A stretch of DNA of 64,000 nucleotides from Natranaerofaba carboxydovora (GCF_022539405.1 NZ_CP054394.1:312501-376500), one strand, 5' to 3'. Positions 17,008 through 25,251 are shown, counted from the first letter of the stretch. Made by a program: numbers and translations. The notes: generated by a model not told the origin, from the letters alone.

Positions 17008-18039
17008 ATGAAAGTTGAGAATTTTGGTAAGTGCAAAACAAATGCTATGGGGATACTGCCTCATCAGGATACGGATAGAGCTTTAGAATTTAGTTTGTCA
17101 CTTGACATACCATTTTGGCCACAGCTTCCTAAGAAAAATATCTATGAAGATATGTATATACAGTTTTCAGAGAATTTTCCCGGAATTAATATTGATGAAA
17201 ACAACTTTAAAATTACTTTGAACAAAGAAAAATTTTATGAAGAGCTGCCAGAGTACCTAGAGAAGGCTGAAGATGAAGATTTTTATGGATTGTCTGATGA
17301 TTACACACTTACATTTAATAAATTCTTGGAAAAAGATTTAGATAAATATCCGGCAATAAAAGGCCAGATTATAGGTCCGATAAGCTTTGGATTAAAGATT
17401 ATGGATGAAGAGAAAAAGCCGATTATCTTCCATGATGAAATAAGATATTTGCTATTTGAATTTTTCAGAGAAAAGATTAATTATCAGTACAAACAACTCT
17501 ACAAAAAGCATGATAATGTAATGATTCATATTGATGAGCCTGGTCTTGAGTTTGTATTTAATTCTTTCTCAGGATATGCTTCAGAATCTGCTAGAGAGGA
17601 TCTTAGCCAGCTTCTTGCAGGGATAGAAGGTCCTAAGGTTATTCACCTTTGTGGTAACCCTGATTGGGATTTTCTTTTGAAGCAGGATCTAGATCTGTTG
17701 TCCTTTGATGCATATTCAAAAGGAGAAAGAATAATCAACTATCCTTCATTAGCAGAATTTATTAATGGTGGCGGAATAGTAGCCTGGGGAATAGTACCTA
17801 CCCATTATGAAATTCTAGAAAAAGAGAGTATAGAAAGCCTAGCAGATAGATTAGAAAACTTATGGAGTACTTTAGAGAAGCAAGGTGTAGAAAGAGAAAC
17901 AATTATAAATAATTCACAGCTGACTCCTGCAACATGCTCTATTATGGGAGCCAAAAATGTCGAAACAGTTGAGAAAGCTTATGAGTATTTAACTAAACTA
18001 AAAGATCATATTCTATCAAAGAATAATGTAGAAGCATAG
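17008..18039 (+). CDS. MetE/UroD-superfamily methyltransferase-like protein
   Basis: A 343-aa TIM-barrel protein. It shows IGPISFGLKI, IHIDEPGLEFVF (as in MetE-like barrels), HLCGNPDW with the His-x-Cys zinc motif, GGGIVAWGIVPT, and TPATCSIMG carrying the third zinc ligand. These fit the core methionine synthase or UroD/MetE-like superfamily, which transfer methyl groups between thiols, folate or corrinoids. It lacks the N-terminal half of full MetE. The methyl donor and acceptor are unknown. ATG 17008 is chosen with AAGGGG nine bases upstream. A terminator follows. Confidence 0.75.
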   Translation: MKVENFGKCKTNAMGILPHQDTDRALEFSLSLDIPFWPQLPKKNIYEDMYIQFSENFPGINIDENNFKITLNKEKFYEELPEYLEKAEDEDFYGLSDDYTLTFNKFLEKDLDKYPAIKGQIIGPISFGLKIMDEEKKPIIFHDEIRYLLFEFFREKINYQYKQLYKKHDNVMIHIDEPGLEFVFNSFSGYASESAREDLSQLLAGIEGPKVIHLCGNPDWDFLLKQDLDLLSFDAYSKGERIINYPSLAEFINGGGIVAWGIVPTHYEILEKESIESLADRLENLWSTLEKQGVERETIINNSQLTPATCSIMGAKNVETVEKAYEYLTKLKDHILSKNNVEA

Positions 18040-18058
18040 GGATTTAAGATTTTTAAGT

Positions 18059-18100
18059 AAAAAAAGCCATGGATGATAATGTTTCATTCATGGCTTTTGT
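18059..18100 (+). terminator. Terminator of the MetE-like gene
   Basis: AAAAGCCATG and CATGGCTTTT form the outer stem of a hairpin 20 bp after the stop, ending in a T-rich tract. Confidence 0.75.
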
Positions 18101-18152
18101 CAGTAATTTTATGGTATGATAGTTCATTTTTTAGAGATAGGAGAGATTATAA

Positions 18153-18662
18153 TTGGATGACAAATATATAAAAAGCCTTAAACTTTCCCCTTTATTTAAA
18201 AGTAAAGATGAAGAGGGAATTAACAAAATCTTTTCCCAGATAAATTATAAAATCAATACTTTTAAAATTGGAGAAAAAATTTTTTCGCAGGGAGATACAG
18301 CTAATTATATGGGGGTAGTTATGAGGGGAAAAGTTAAAGTGAAAAAGCGTATATCACCTGAAACAGTAATACAGCTAGCTATTTTTGAAGAGGGAGAAAC
18401 TTTTGGAGAGGCTGTAATGTTTAAAGAAAATAAATACCCTGCTACAGTAACTGCTGCAAAAGATTGTAATTCTAATGATGATGGTAGTGATGATAGTGTT
18501 AATAGTGATAATGATAGTGTGACAGTGATGCTTTTACCCAAAGAAGACCTAGAAAAACTTATGGAGATTGATGAGCAGTTTGCCGCGAATTTCCTAAAAA
18601 TATTAAATGGAAGATTAAAACTTTTTAATGAAAAGATAAATTCAGATCACATAACAAATTAG
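18153..18662 (+). CDS. CRP/FNR-like cyclic-nucleotide-binding protein without HTH
   Basis: The 169-aa frame starts at TTG behind AGGAGAG. It holds the effector beta-barrel (FKIGEKIFSQGDTANYMGVVMRGKVKV, EEGETFGEAVMF, NKYPATVTA) and the start of the dimer helix (NFLKILNGRLKLFNEKI), then stops. CRP/FNR regulators are about 220-230 aa with a C-terminal DNA-binding HTH, which is missing here. An odd Ser/Asp/Asn-rich insert encoded by imperfect GATAGT-type repeats (18474-18523) splits the barrel. It could be a sensor-only protein, but the damaged neighbourhood suggests a truncated regulator. Confidence 0.75.
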   Translation: MDDKYIKSLKLSPLFKSKDEEGINKIFSQINYKINTFKIGEKIFSQGDTANYMGVVMRGKVKVKKRISPETVIQLAIFEEGETFGEAVMFKENKYPATVTAAKDCNSNDDGSDDSVNSDNDSVTVMLLPKEDLEKLMEIDEQFAANFLKILNGRLKLFNEKINSDHITN

Positions 18663-18678
18663 AAAGGAGCGGGCTTAT

Positions 18679-19057
18679 TTGGACTATTATGAAATTAATG
18701 CTTGCGGTGGAGCTAGGGGTTGTCCTATGGCTATTCTAGACGATAAGAAGCTTGTAGAAGATTTGGAGGAGATATTAAATAGCAGTGAATTAAGGAATAT
18801 ATATAAAGAAAAAATCAAAGGTAATATAAAGATTCATTAAAAGCTAAAAATAGCCATCAGGCTATAGGATTGAAGTAGGGGGGAAGCTTGGGAGACATCC
18901 TCGCTTTGCAAAAAAGCTAGTTAATTTTGTTAGTCAACGAGAGGCTGTGGCAACCATTGAAAAATTAATTGATTTATATACTAAAAATATGGGAGAAGAA
19001 TTTGAAAGGTTTAGTGAATATGTTGAGAGAGTTGGGGTGAAGGGCGTCCTTAGTTGA
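18679..19057 (+). pseudogene. Internally deleted nitrite/sulfite reductase-like gene
   Basis: The first piece (TTG 18679 to TAA 18840, 53 aa) reads YEINACGGARGCPMAI and ends in GNIKIH. After a frame change, a second piece (about 18854-19057) reads YRIEVGGKLGRHPRFA and GEEFERFSEYVERVG. Together these are the two ends of a small siroheme/4Fe-4S sulfite-reductase-like protein of about 220 aa. The middle, which would carry the siroheme-ligating and ferredoxin-type cysteines, is gone. A good ribosome-binding site (AAAGGAG) remains. It follows the truncated CRP-like gene. Confidence 0.72.
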
Positions 19058-19070
19058 ATAAAGTTTAATT

Positions 19071-19117
19071 AAAAAAATGAGGAGTAAGTAACCTGATACT
19101 CTCCCCTCATTTTTTTA
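19071..19117. terminator. Bidirectional terminator between convergent remnants
   Basis: AAAAAATGAGG and CCTCATTTTTT enclose a 20-nt loop that contains a further AGTA/TACT pairing. It has A-tracts before and T-tracts after on both strands. Confidence 0.7.
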
Positions 19118-19122
19118 TTGTA

Positions 19123-19475
19123 TTATGAATTAACGGCCTCTTTTTCCTGTTCTTGATAACTACCATGTACTTTGCCATAACTAATGGCATTTTTAGGGCA
19201 AACTTTTTGGCAATCATAACAAACAAGACATTCTTTATTATCTATCACCCTTTGTTTTGTATCGTTATACTTAGAAATGGCCTGGTTAGGACATACTTTT
19301 TCACATAAACTACAACCATTGCAGCTGCTGCGATCAATTTTCATGCCAAATGGTGAAATACGAGAGGTTATATTTAAAATGGCCCCATGAGGACAAATCC
19401 TATGCCAAAAATCTTCAGTGAAGAAAAATGATATGCCTACTCCTATGATAACAAGATATAAAATTACAGTACTAG
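19123..19475 (-). pseudogene. NapH/CcoG-like polyferredoxin, 5' end lost to IS element
   Basis: About 115 native residues remain: one transmembrane helix (ILYLVIIGVGISFFF), the CPHGAI motif, then two ferredoxin clusters CNGCSLCEKVCP and CLVCYDCQKVCP. NapH-type proteins have several more N-terminal membrane helices and feed electrons to periplasmic reductases. Here the reading frame runs into the left end of the IS200/IS605 element, so the N terminus is missing and the apparent ATG at 19563 lies in IS sequence. A sulfite-reductase remnant lies on the other side. Confidence 0.75.
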
Positions 19476-19571
19476 GGCGAAAAGCCCACGGTTTTAAATC
19501 GTGGGATGAAAGCCCATTTTTTTTATAAATTATCGTTGCAGCACAAAGAAAAAACATATACACTAGAGTTT

Positions 19572-19766
19572 ATGAAACAAGAATATAGAAGAACTAAAAC
19601 AACCGCATCATTAATCAACTATCATTTTGTTTTCTGCCCAAGATATCGAAGAAAGATATTTTCAAATCAAAAGGTAGAAGAGCGATTTAAAGAAATTGTC
19701 CATGAAGTAAGTATCGAACAGGAAATAGAAGTAAAGTATGTCGAAGAACAAAAAACAAGAGGGTGA
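19572..19766 (+). pseudogene. tnpA: TnpA (Y1 transposase) N-terminal fragment
   Basis: 64 residues begin with the typical TnpA N terminus (NYHFVFCPRYRRKIF, RFKEIVHEVS) but switch at about residue 55 to sequence just ahead of tnpB. The HUH histidines and catalytic tyrosine of the roughly 135-aa Y1 transposase are absent, so it is inactive. The loss looks like an internal deletion inside the element. Confidence 0.85.
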
Positions 19767-19770
19767 ACTC

Positions 19771-20820
19771 ATGGAAAAAACAGCGAAGATCAAACTACTA
19801 CCAACAAAAAAGCAAGAAAAAAACCTAATTGATATATCAAAAGAATACATAAAAACCGTCAATACCCTGGTATCTAAAATGGTACAAGCTAAAAAAGCAT
19901 TAAATCTATCATCAAAAGATGTCCAAGTCCCGATGCCAAGTGCCGTCAAAAATCAAGCGATCCGTGATGCAAAAAGTGTTTATCGTAGATCCAAAAAATT
20001 AAAAAGAGTCCCTATTCTAAAAAAGCCCGTCTGTATATGGAACAATCAAAACTACAAAATCAAAGACAACATCATTGAATTCCCAGTATGTATCAATGCT
20101 AAATCAAAACGTATAGCCATAAAAGCCGTATTAACCGAATATCAAAAAGAGCTACTTAAAAACAAACTGGGCACACTGCGCATCACAAAGAAATCAAACA
20201 AGTGGATTGCCCAAATATGTGTAACAGTACCAGACCCTAAACCTAAAGAAACAGATATAATAATGGGTGTAGACTTAGGCCTAAAATCTCCAGCAGTCGC
20301 AGTAACAAGTACCGGCAAAACAAAATTCACCGGTAACGGCAGACAAAACAAATATATCCGCAGAAAATTCAAAACAAAACGACGTAAATTAGGAAAAGCA
20401 AAAAAATTAAATGCCATCAAAAACCTCAACGACAAAGAACAGCGCTGGATGAAAGACCAGGACCATAAAATCAGCCGTAAAGTGGTTGACTTTGCAATAG
20501 ATAATAAAGTTTCCACCATTAGATTAGAAAAACTATCTAATATCAGAACCACGGCAAGAACAAGCCGTAAAAACGAAAAGAACCTTCATGCATGGTCATT
20601 CTATCGTCTAGCATCATACATTGAGTACAAAGCCAAGTTAGCAGGCATAGCAGTAGAATTTGTAAACCCTAAATACACCAGTCAAACATGTCCTGTATGT
20701 AAAATACTAAACCAAGCAAAAGATAGAAAATATCAATGCACCTGCGGTTTTAGTTCGCACCGAGACCGGGTAGCAGGGATGAATATCATCCATGCACCTG
20801 TGATAGATGGAGCAGCTTAA
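19771..20820 (+). CDS. tnpB: TnpB RNA-guided endonuclease of IS605 family
   Basis: A 349-aa TnpB with all catalytic elements: an N-terminal MEKTAKIKLLPTKKQ, RuvC-I GVDLGLKSPAVAV (Asp), RuvC-II IRLEKLSNI (Glu), a zinc ribbon CPVC...CTCG near residue 305, and RuvC-III SSHRDRVAGMNI (Asp). TnpB proteins are guided by an RNA from the element's right end and cut DNA beside the element's target motif. ATG 19771 is chosen behind GAGGGTG; it overlaps nothing after the broken tnpA. No disabling change is visible. Confidence 0.92.
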   Translation: MEKTAKIKLLPTKKQEKNLIDISKEYIKTVNTLVSKMVQAKKALNLSSKDVQVPMPSAVKNQAIRDAKSVYRRSKKLKRVPILKKPVCIWNNQNYKIKDNIIEFPVCINAKSKRIAIKAVLTEYQKELLKNKLGTLRITKKSNKWIAQICVTVPDPKPKETDIIMGVDLGLKSPAVAVTSTGKTKFTGNGRQNKYIRRKFKTKRRKLGKAKKLNAIKNLNDKEQRWMKDQDHKISRKVVDFAIDNKVSTIRLEKLSNIRTTARTSRKNEKNLHAWSFYRLASYIEYKAKLAGIAVEFVNPKYTSQTCPVCKILNQAKDRKYQCTCGFSSHRDRVAGMNIIHAPVIDGAA

Positions 20821-20968
20821 GCTGCAGTCTATCAGCCCATACTGCTATATGCACTGGTATGGGAAGGGTACTGGCATACCCTTAGCTTGGGAGCTGTCCA
20901 AAGCGGAAATGGATTGAGGACGGTAAGCTACCCAAGAATCCCACGCATTTATGCGTGTTGGAGTGTCA
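20821..20968 (+). ncRNA. Putative omega RNA (right-end RNA) of TnpB
   Basis: The 148 bp from the tnpB stop to the right end contain several potential stems (for example CCCATAC...GTATGGG and the terminal CACGCATTTATGCGTG). In characterised IS605 elements this region is transcribed as the TnpB guide scaffold and the guide is read from the flank just past the right end. This is inferred from position and structure only. Confidence 0.5.
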
Positions 20969-21185
20969 ATTTTGACTTGTGTTCTGCAATTATGCCCGTA
21001 GCTATAGCCATTAGATATTTGTACTTCAAAGGGATAACGTCCTCAGTGTATACAACTCTATAATAATCACCAATAACATTTTTGAAATCTTCACCTAACT
21101 CTTCTGCAATTTTGAATGCAGGGGGAGTAAACCCCAATTTTTCTTGTGCCTCCTGTTCGGCAATATGTTTCTCTCTTTCACTCAT
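20968..21185 (-). pseudogene. Carboxymuconolactone decarboxylase/AhpD-like protein, 3' end lost to IS
   Basis: The frame starts at ATG 21185 behind GAGGAGGGG and reads KLGFTPPAFKIAEELGEDFKN and PLKYKYLMAIATGIIAEHKSK, an N-terminal half of a CMD-family protein. About 70 native residues remain; it then enters the IS right end and stops at 20949. The C-terminal half of the domain is absent. Its promoter region holds a perfect 20-bp TetR-type palindrome and is shared with the permease operon, so the gene was once part of that regulon. Confidence 0.75.
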
Positions 21186-21206
21186 AATATAACCCCTCCT
21201 CAAAAT

Positions 21207-21226
21207 TATAGTGAGTACTCACTATA
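21207..21226. promoter_or_regulatory. Operator 1: perfect 20-bp palindrome
   Basis: TATAGTGAGTACTCACTATA is fully self-complementary. It lies 22 bp ahead of the truncated CMD gene, where it would block that promoter. It shares the AGTGAG/CTCACT half-sites with two further dyads near the permease operon. Confidence 0.7.
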
Positions 21227-21265
21227 AAAATATTATACTTTATAGTATTTGTCAATAAAATAATA

Positions 21266-21313
21266 TTGACAATAAAATTATTATAAGATAGTATTTTGAG
21301 TGAGACCTCACTC
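21266..21313 (+). promoter_or_regulatory. Permease operon promoter with operator 2
   Basis: TTGACA (21266-21271) and TAGTAT (21289-21294) are 17 bp apart. The dyad GAGTGAG-AC-CTCACTC (21298-21313) covers the expected transcription start, an ideal repressor position. Confidence 0.75.
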
Positions 21314-21392
21314 GAAGTCTTTGGAAAATATTTTTTATAAGAAAAAGCTTGCTTCTTCTTCGTCAGCTTCTTCTGTTTCTTTTTTGTTTATG

Positions 21393-21406
21393 AGTGAGGT
21401 CTCACT
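21393..21406. promoter_or_regulatory. Operator 3: AGTGAG-GT-CTCACT dyad
   Basis: A third dyad with the same half-sites lies in the leader, 55 bp ahead of the permease start and 95 bp after operator 2. Its two central bases are the reverse complement of those in operator 2. Confidence 0.6.
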
Positions 21407-21461
21407 AACCGAAAAAATTGTTAAGCAAAAAACCTTAATTTACATCAGGGAGGTAAGTATA

Positions 21462-21938
21462 ATGGAACTGATCGTAATATATTCAATTTTTGGGATAGCA
21501 TTTACTTATTCAATCGTTAAAGACAAAGAAAAAACTAAACAGGCGCTTATGGGTACAAAAAATATATCTATGAAGCTGTTACCATCTATATTGATTATTA
21601 TAGGTTTGGTGGGACTGTTACTTGGATTTGTACCTCCAGAAACTATTAAAAGTCTTTTAGGAGAAGAAGCGGGTTTTGCGGGTACAGCTACTGCAGGATT
21701 ATTAGGATCTTTATTCTTCATCCCTAATATTGTGGCTGTTCCCCTGGTTGGTTCATTACTACGCTCGGGTGCTTCAATAATGACTGCTGCAGCATTTTTG
21801 ACAACTTTGACAATGGTGGGTACTATGACAGCGCCAGTTGAAGTTAAGGAATTAGGGAAAAAATATACTTTGTTTCGTAATCTTCTTAGCTTTATATTTG
21901 CCCTTGTTATAGCTATTATAATGGGTTTAATATTATAA
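21462..21938 (+). CDS. Half-size permease, subunit A (YraQ/ArsP-like)
   Basis: This 158-aa membrane protein has four to five predicted helices, with GFVPPETIKSLLGEEAGF and the small-residue stretch SLFFIPNIVAVPLVGSLLRSG. It resembles one half of the predicted permease family that includes YraQ and the organoarsenical exporter ArsP. The ATG at 21462 has GGAGG nine bases upstream; upstream in-frame starts in the operator region are rejected. A second half follows 27 bp downstream, so the pair probably assembles a heterodimeric exporter. The substrate is unknown. Confidence 0.72.
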   Translation: MELIVIYSIFGIAFTYSIVKDKEKTKQALMGTKNISMKLLPSILIIIGLVGLLLGFVPPETIKSLLGEEAGFAGTATAGLLGSLFFIPNIVAVPLVGSLLRSGASIMTAAAFLTTLTMVGTMTAPVEVKELGKKYTLFRNLLSFIFALVIAIIMGLIL

Positions 21939-21965
21939 AAATTTTAAGATGGGTGGTATCGCAAA

Positions 21966-22520
21966 ATGAACATTTTAAAACGTAAAGATATTCAAATATT
22001 AATACTTATGGTGATAGTTTTTGTTACAATTCAATTTTTATTTCCAGAGACTTCAAATAGAGTCTATATGACTACTTTGGATTATTTTATAGAGATGATA
22101 GTGATATTGCCTCCTGTTTTTATCTTGATGGGTTTATTTCAGGCTTGGGTATCTAAAGATTTTATTCAAAAACATCTAGGAAAAGAATCAGGGCTTAAAG
22201 GTATGCTTATTTCCTTTTTATTTGGGACACTACCAACGGGTCCGTTGTATGTAGCTTTTCCTATAGCTTCAGGACTTCTTAAAAAAGGAGCAAGAATAAC
22301 TAATATTACGGTATTCTTGGGGGCCTGGGCTGCTACAAAACTTCCACAGGTGATGGTAGAGATAAAGTTTCTGGGCATTAGCTTTACTCTTTTGTTACAG
22401 GCTTTAACTATAATTTCAGTATTTTGTATTGGGTTTTTGATGGAGAAGATAATGAAAAACAATCAAATTGAAGAAGAAATTGATGATACAATAAGCCATG
22501 AAACTGGTAAACAGACCTAA
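21966..22520 (+). CDS. Half-size permease, subunit B (YraQ/ArsP-like)
   Basis: A 184-aa membrane protein with about five helices. VSKDFIQKHLGKESGLKGM followed by GTLPTGPLYVAFPIASGLLKKGARI mirrors the motif order of its upstream partner, as expected for the other half of one permease. The charged tail is cytoplasmic. It is co-transcribed with subunit A and with the TetR gene that follows, so expression is presumably induced by the transported compound. The substrate is not known. Confidence 0.72.
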   Translation: MNILKRKDIQILILMVIVFVTIQFLFPETSNRVYMTTLDYFIEMIVILPPVFILMGLFQAWVSKDFIQKHLGKESGLKGMLISFLFGTLPTGPLYVAFPIASGLLKKGARITNITVFLGAWAATKLPQVMVEIKFLGISFTLLLQALTIISVFCIGFLMEKIMKNNQIEEEIDDTISHETGKQT

Positions 22521-22564
22521 CTGATGCTATATAACTAAAACTAGATTATGAGGAGGAACAAAAA

Positions 22565-23137
22565 TTGAGTGACAAAAAGGAAATTATAAGACTGGCAGCA
22601 ATTGAAACTTTTGCAAACAAAGGGTTTTACTTTTCTACTACAGATTTAATCGCCGAAAAAGCGGGAGTAGCTGTAGGAACTATTTATAATTATTTTAAAA
22701 ATAAGCAGGATATTCTTGAATATATTTGTCAGGTGGAATTTGAGAAAAGAAAGGCTTTCTTTGATGAACTTCAAAAGCAGGACTTAGACCCCGTTGAAAA
22801 GATCAGAAAAATAATCCAAAAACATTTTGACGAGGTTAGAGAAAATCCCTTATTGGTAAAAATTATACTAAGAGAGAGGCAGAATACTGATAGTTATTCT
22901 ACAAAAAATAGTGGTTTGAAGATTATTATTACTGAAGTCCTAAAAGAAGGTATGGAGGAAGAAAAACTACGAGAAGCAAATCCTAGCATATTAGCAACAA
23001 TAATTTTTGGTGCAATTGAAGCTGTTATGGGTGAGTATCTAGAGAGCTATGAAGAAAATAACCCTAAACCTGAAATTTTTGATGAAGCCCTGATGAATAT
23101 AATTAAGCTTTTGGAAAAAGGCGTTATTATAAGTTAG
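22565..23137 (+). CDS. TetR/AcrR-family regulator of the permease operon
   Basis: This 190-aa regulator has a TetR HTH at its N terminus (AAIETFANKGFYFSTTDLIAEKAGVAVGTIYNYF, residues about 11-45) and an all-helical ligand domain. It starts at TTG behind GAGGAGG and is the third gene of the permease operon. The three AGTGAG/CTCACT dyads at 21207-21406 are its likely binding sites, giving negative autoregulation. The link between protein and sites is inferred from proximity. Confidence 0.88.
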   Translation: MSDKKEIIRLAAIETFANKGFYFSTTDLIAEKAGVAVGTIYNYFKNKQDILEYICQVEFEKRKAFFDELQKQDLDPVEKIRKIIQKHFDEVRENPLLVKIILRERQNTDSYSTKNSGLKIIITEVLKEGMEEEKLREANPSILATIIFGAIEAVMGEYLESYEENNPKPEIFDEALMNIIKLLEKGVIIS

Positions 23138-23185
23138 GTGTAAAACTATTTTAAATAAATAAAATTTAACAAAGGGGAGAAAACT

Positions 23186-23509
23186 ATGAGTTTAGTAGAG
23201 CTTAGTAAGCTAGAATCATTTATTAATAAGAGAGGGATAGAAACAAAGAAAGTTGTACAGAGGGATGAGGTAAGTGTTTTAAATTTGGAGATTAAGCCAA
23301 AGGAAAACATAGAAAGGCATAGTGTAGATGTTCATGTGACATTTGTTGTTCTAAGAGGTTCTGGCAAAATAATCATTGGAGAAGAAGAACATGAAGTAGA
23401 ACCTCATAACATTGTCCTTTGTGAGCCTGATGTCCCGATGGAACTGTTTGGTGGGGAAGAAGGTCTTTCTGTTCTCAATATTAAAACGCCAAATCCTAAT
23501 CCAAAATAA
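23186..23509 (+). CDS. Small cupin-domain protein
   Basis: A 107-aa single-domain cupin. It has IERHSVDVHVTFVVLRGSGKIIIGEEEHEV in cupin motif 1 (His, His, and a Glu-like position) and HNIVLCEPDVPMEL in motif 2. Such proteins bind a metal and either act as small enzymes or sensors. AAGGGGAG precedes the ATG. It lies 48 bp after the TetR gene and could be the last gene of that operon. Function unknown. Confidence 0.75.
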   Translation: MSLVELSKLESFINKRGIETKKVVQRDEVSVLNLEIKPKENIERHSVDVHVTFVVLRGSGKIIIGEEEHEVEPHNIVLCEPDVPMELFGGEEGLSVLNIKTPNPNPK

Positions 23510-23581
23510 ATTAATTAAGTAGGATTAGGGTTATATCAAAAATAAAGAGAAATTTTGTATCAATCAATTTTGTATTAATTA

Positions 23582-23610
23582 TTGACATTTCTGAAGGAGC
23601 TTTTTATAGT
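23582..23610 (+). promoter_or_regulatory. Sigma-A promoter of ferredoxin-methyltransferase pair
   Basis: TTGACA (23582-23587) and TATAGT (23605-23610) with 17-bp spacing, 37 bp ahead of the ferredoxin start. Confidence 0.8.
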
Positions 23611-23613
23611 TAA

Positions 23614-23820
<207 letters not shown>

Positions 23821-23862
23821 GGATTTAATTAAAACAATATTGGTTTAAAGGAAGTTTGAAAG

Positions 23863-24468
23863 ATGGATTTTTTTAAATTTTTTGCTCCATTTTATGATGG
23901 GTTTATGAAGTTGATAGGCAATGAGAAAAATTTAGAGTTTTTGGTAGAACACATCAGTACAAATTTGCCAGTCCAGAACTCTAAAACTATCCTCGATGTA
24001 GGTGGAGGTACAGGCACCCTTGCCTCTAAACTATATGCCAAAAGCTATAATGTGACAATTGTTGACACATCAAAAGATATGCTTAGTAAAGCAAAAGAAA
24101 AAGAAATACCAGAAAAAAACTTGGTAGTTGGCGATGCAGCTGACCTTCCCTTTGATAGTGAACAGTTTGATGTTGTGCTTTGTTCAGATGCTCTACATCA
24201 TTTTCCTTCTAGGGAAAAAAGCCTTTGGGAGATGGTAAGGGTATTAAAACCTGAGGGTGAACTCTTGATACTTGATTTTGATCCAAAAAAATTAGTAACA
24301 AAAGTAATTAAGATTACAGAAAAATTATTTGGAGAGCCTACTGAATTTTATTCTCCTCATGAATTAGAGAATTTACTATACTCTAAAGGCCTCGTGGGAA
24401 ATTGCCAGCATATTAACCGCTGGCAGTTTTTGTATCAAGGTCGAAAAAGAACATCTTTTAAGTTTTAA
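23863..24468 (+). CDS. Class I SAM-dependent methyltransferase
   Basis: A 201-aa Rossmann methyltransferase of the UbiE/type-11 group: ILDVGGGTGTLA (SAM-binding motif I), VDTSKDML (acidic ribose-binding), GDAADLPF, DVVLCSDALHHF (motif IV) and RVLKPEGELLILDF. The N-terminal FFKFFAPFYDGFM is typical of small-molecule methyltransferases. The substrate is unknown. Its last four bases overlap the convergent TetR gene. Confidence 0.88.
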   Translation: MDFFKFFAPFYDGFMKLIGNEKNLEFLVEHISTNLPVQNSKTILDVGGGTGTLASKLYAKSYNVTIVDTSKDMLSKAKEKEIPEKNLVVGDAADLPFDSEQFDVVLCSDALHHFPSREKSLWEMVRVLKPEGELLILDFDPKKLVTKVIKITEKLFGEPTEFYSPHELENLLYSKGLVGNCQHINRWQFLYQGRKRTSFKF

Positions 24469-25058
24469 CTTTTGACTCCTGACAAAAAAATTTCCACCAC
24501 TTCTTCTATTACCTCTATTTCATCAAAGCTTTTGTAATTATCTGCCTTTAAAACATCCTGCCAGGCAATAAAAGATACTATCATTCCAATAAAAGCCCTG
24601 GATGTAATTTGTGGAGTAAAGTTTTTAAACTCACCTTTAGCAACTTTATCTTCGATATAGCTTTCTAAAGGTGAAAATATTTTTAATGCAACATCCTCTA
24701 TAAACTTTTCTTTTAATTCTGGAAAGAATTGTGCTTCATATATAATTACTTTTATTAAAGGGAAATTATCTTTAATTAACTGCTTATGATTTTTGAGGAA
24801 TTCTCTTAATATAACTTTTGTTTCATTATCAGCTGCCTGCTGTAACAAGGAGGAAATCTCTTCAGCGTTTATTTCATCAACCAGTTCAAGTAATAAGTTT
24901 TTTTTAGTCTTGAAATGCTTAAATACAGTGCCCTCTGCTACTTCTGCATTATTTGCAATTTCTAAAGTTGAAGTATTATAAAACCCTTTTTCTGCAAACA
25001 AAGAAATTGCTGCCTGTATAATTTTCCCTCTTGTTTGATTACTTTTTGTTCTAGACAA
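24465..25058 (-). CDS. TetR/AcrR-family regulator
   Basis: 197 aa; the N-terminal HTH reads AAISLFAEKGFYNTSTLEIANNAEVAEGTVFKHFKTKKNLL, followed by a helical ligand-binding domain. It starts at TTG behind AGGAGG. It converges on the methyltransferase gene and its own promoter faces the HD-GYP remnant, so no intact divergent target is visible here. The regulated genes may have been lost or lie elsewhere. Confidence 0.87.
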   Translation of the reverse strand: MSRTKSNQTRGKIIQAAISLFAEKGFYNTSTLEIANNAEVAEGTVFKHFKTKKNLLLELVDEINAEEISSLLQQAADNETKVILREFLKNHKQLIKDNFPLIKVIIYEAQFFPELKEKFIEDVALKIFSPLESYIEDKVAKGEFKNFTPQITSRAFIGMIVSFIAWQDVLKADNYKSFDEIEVIEEVVEIFLSGVKS

Positions 25059-25251
25059 TTTGGTTTACCTCCTGAGTTTTTCCCTTAAGTTACTGCTTAA
25101 TTATAGCATATTTGAAACTTTAGCTAAAATAAAACCAACTTCCACGTAACATTTGTTACTGCTTTTGGCTTTTTTTATTGGTAAAATATACATAACTTAA
25201 AAAATAATTGATTCTTTTGGCAAAGAATTTATTTAGTTAATTATATTTATA

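Larger units (their letters stand above)
19470..20968 (+). mobile_element. IS200/IS605-family element with intact tnpB and truncated tnpA
   Basis: The left end carries the subterminal hairpin CCCACGGTTTTAAATCGTGG and the right end the hairpin CACGCATTTATGCGTG followed by GAGTGTCAA. These are typical IS605-group structures without terminal inverted repeats. Both flanking host genes are truncated at its borders, so insertion was accompanied by deletion or rearrangement. The exact ends (about 19470 and 20968) are estimated. Its transposase has lost its catalytic part, so movement would need TnpA in trans. Confidence 0.85.

Noticed and set aside
21300-21461. Longer permease start giving a Ser-rich N terminus
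   Set aside because: It would translate the operator region; ATG 21462 has GGAGG and begins at the first helix.
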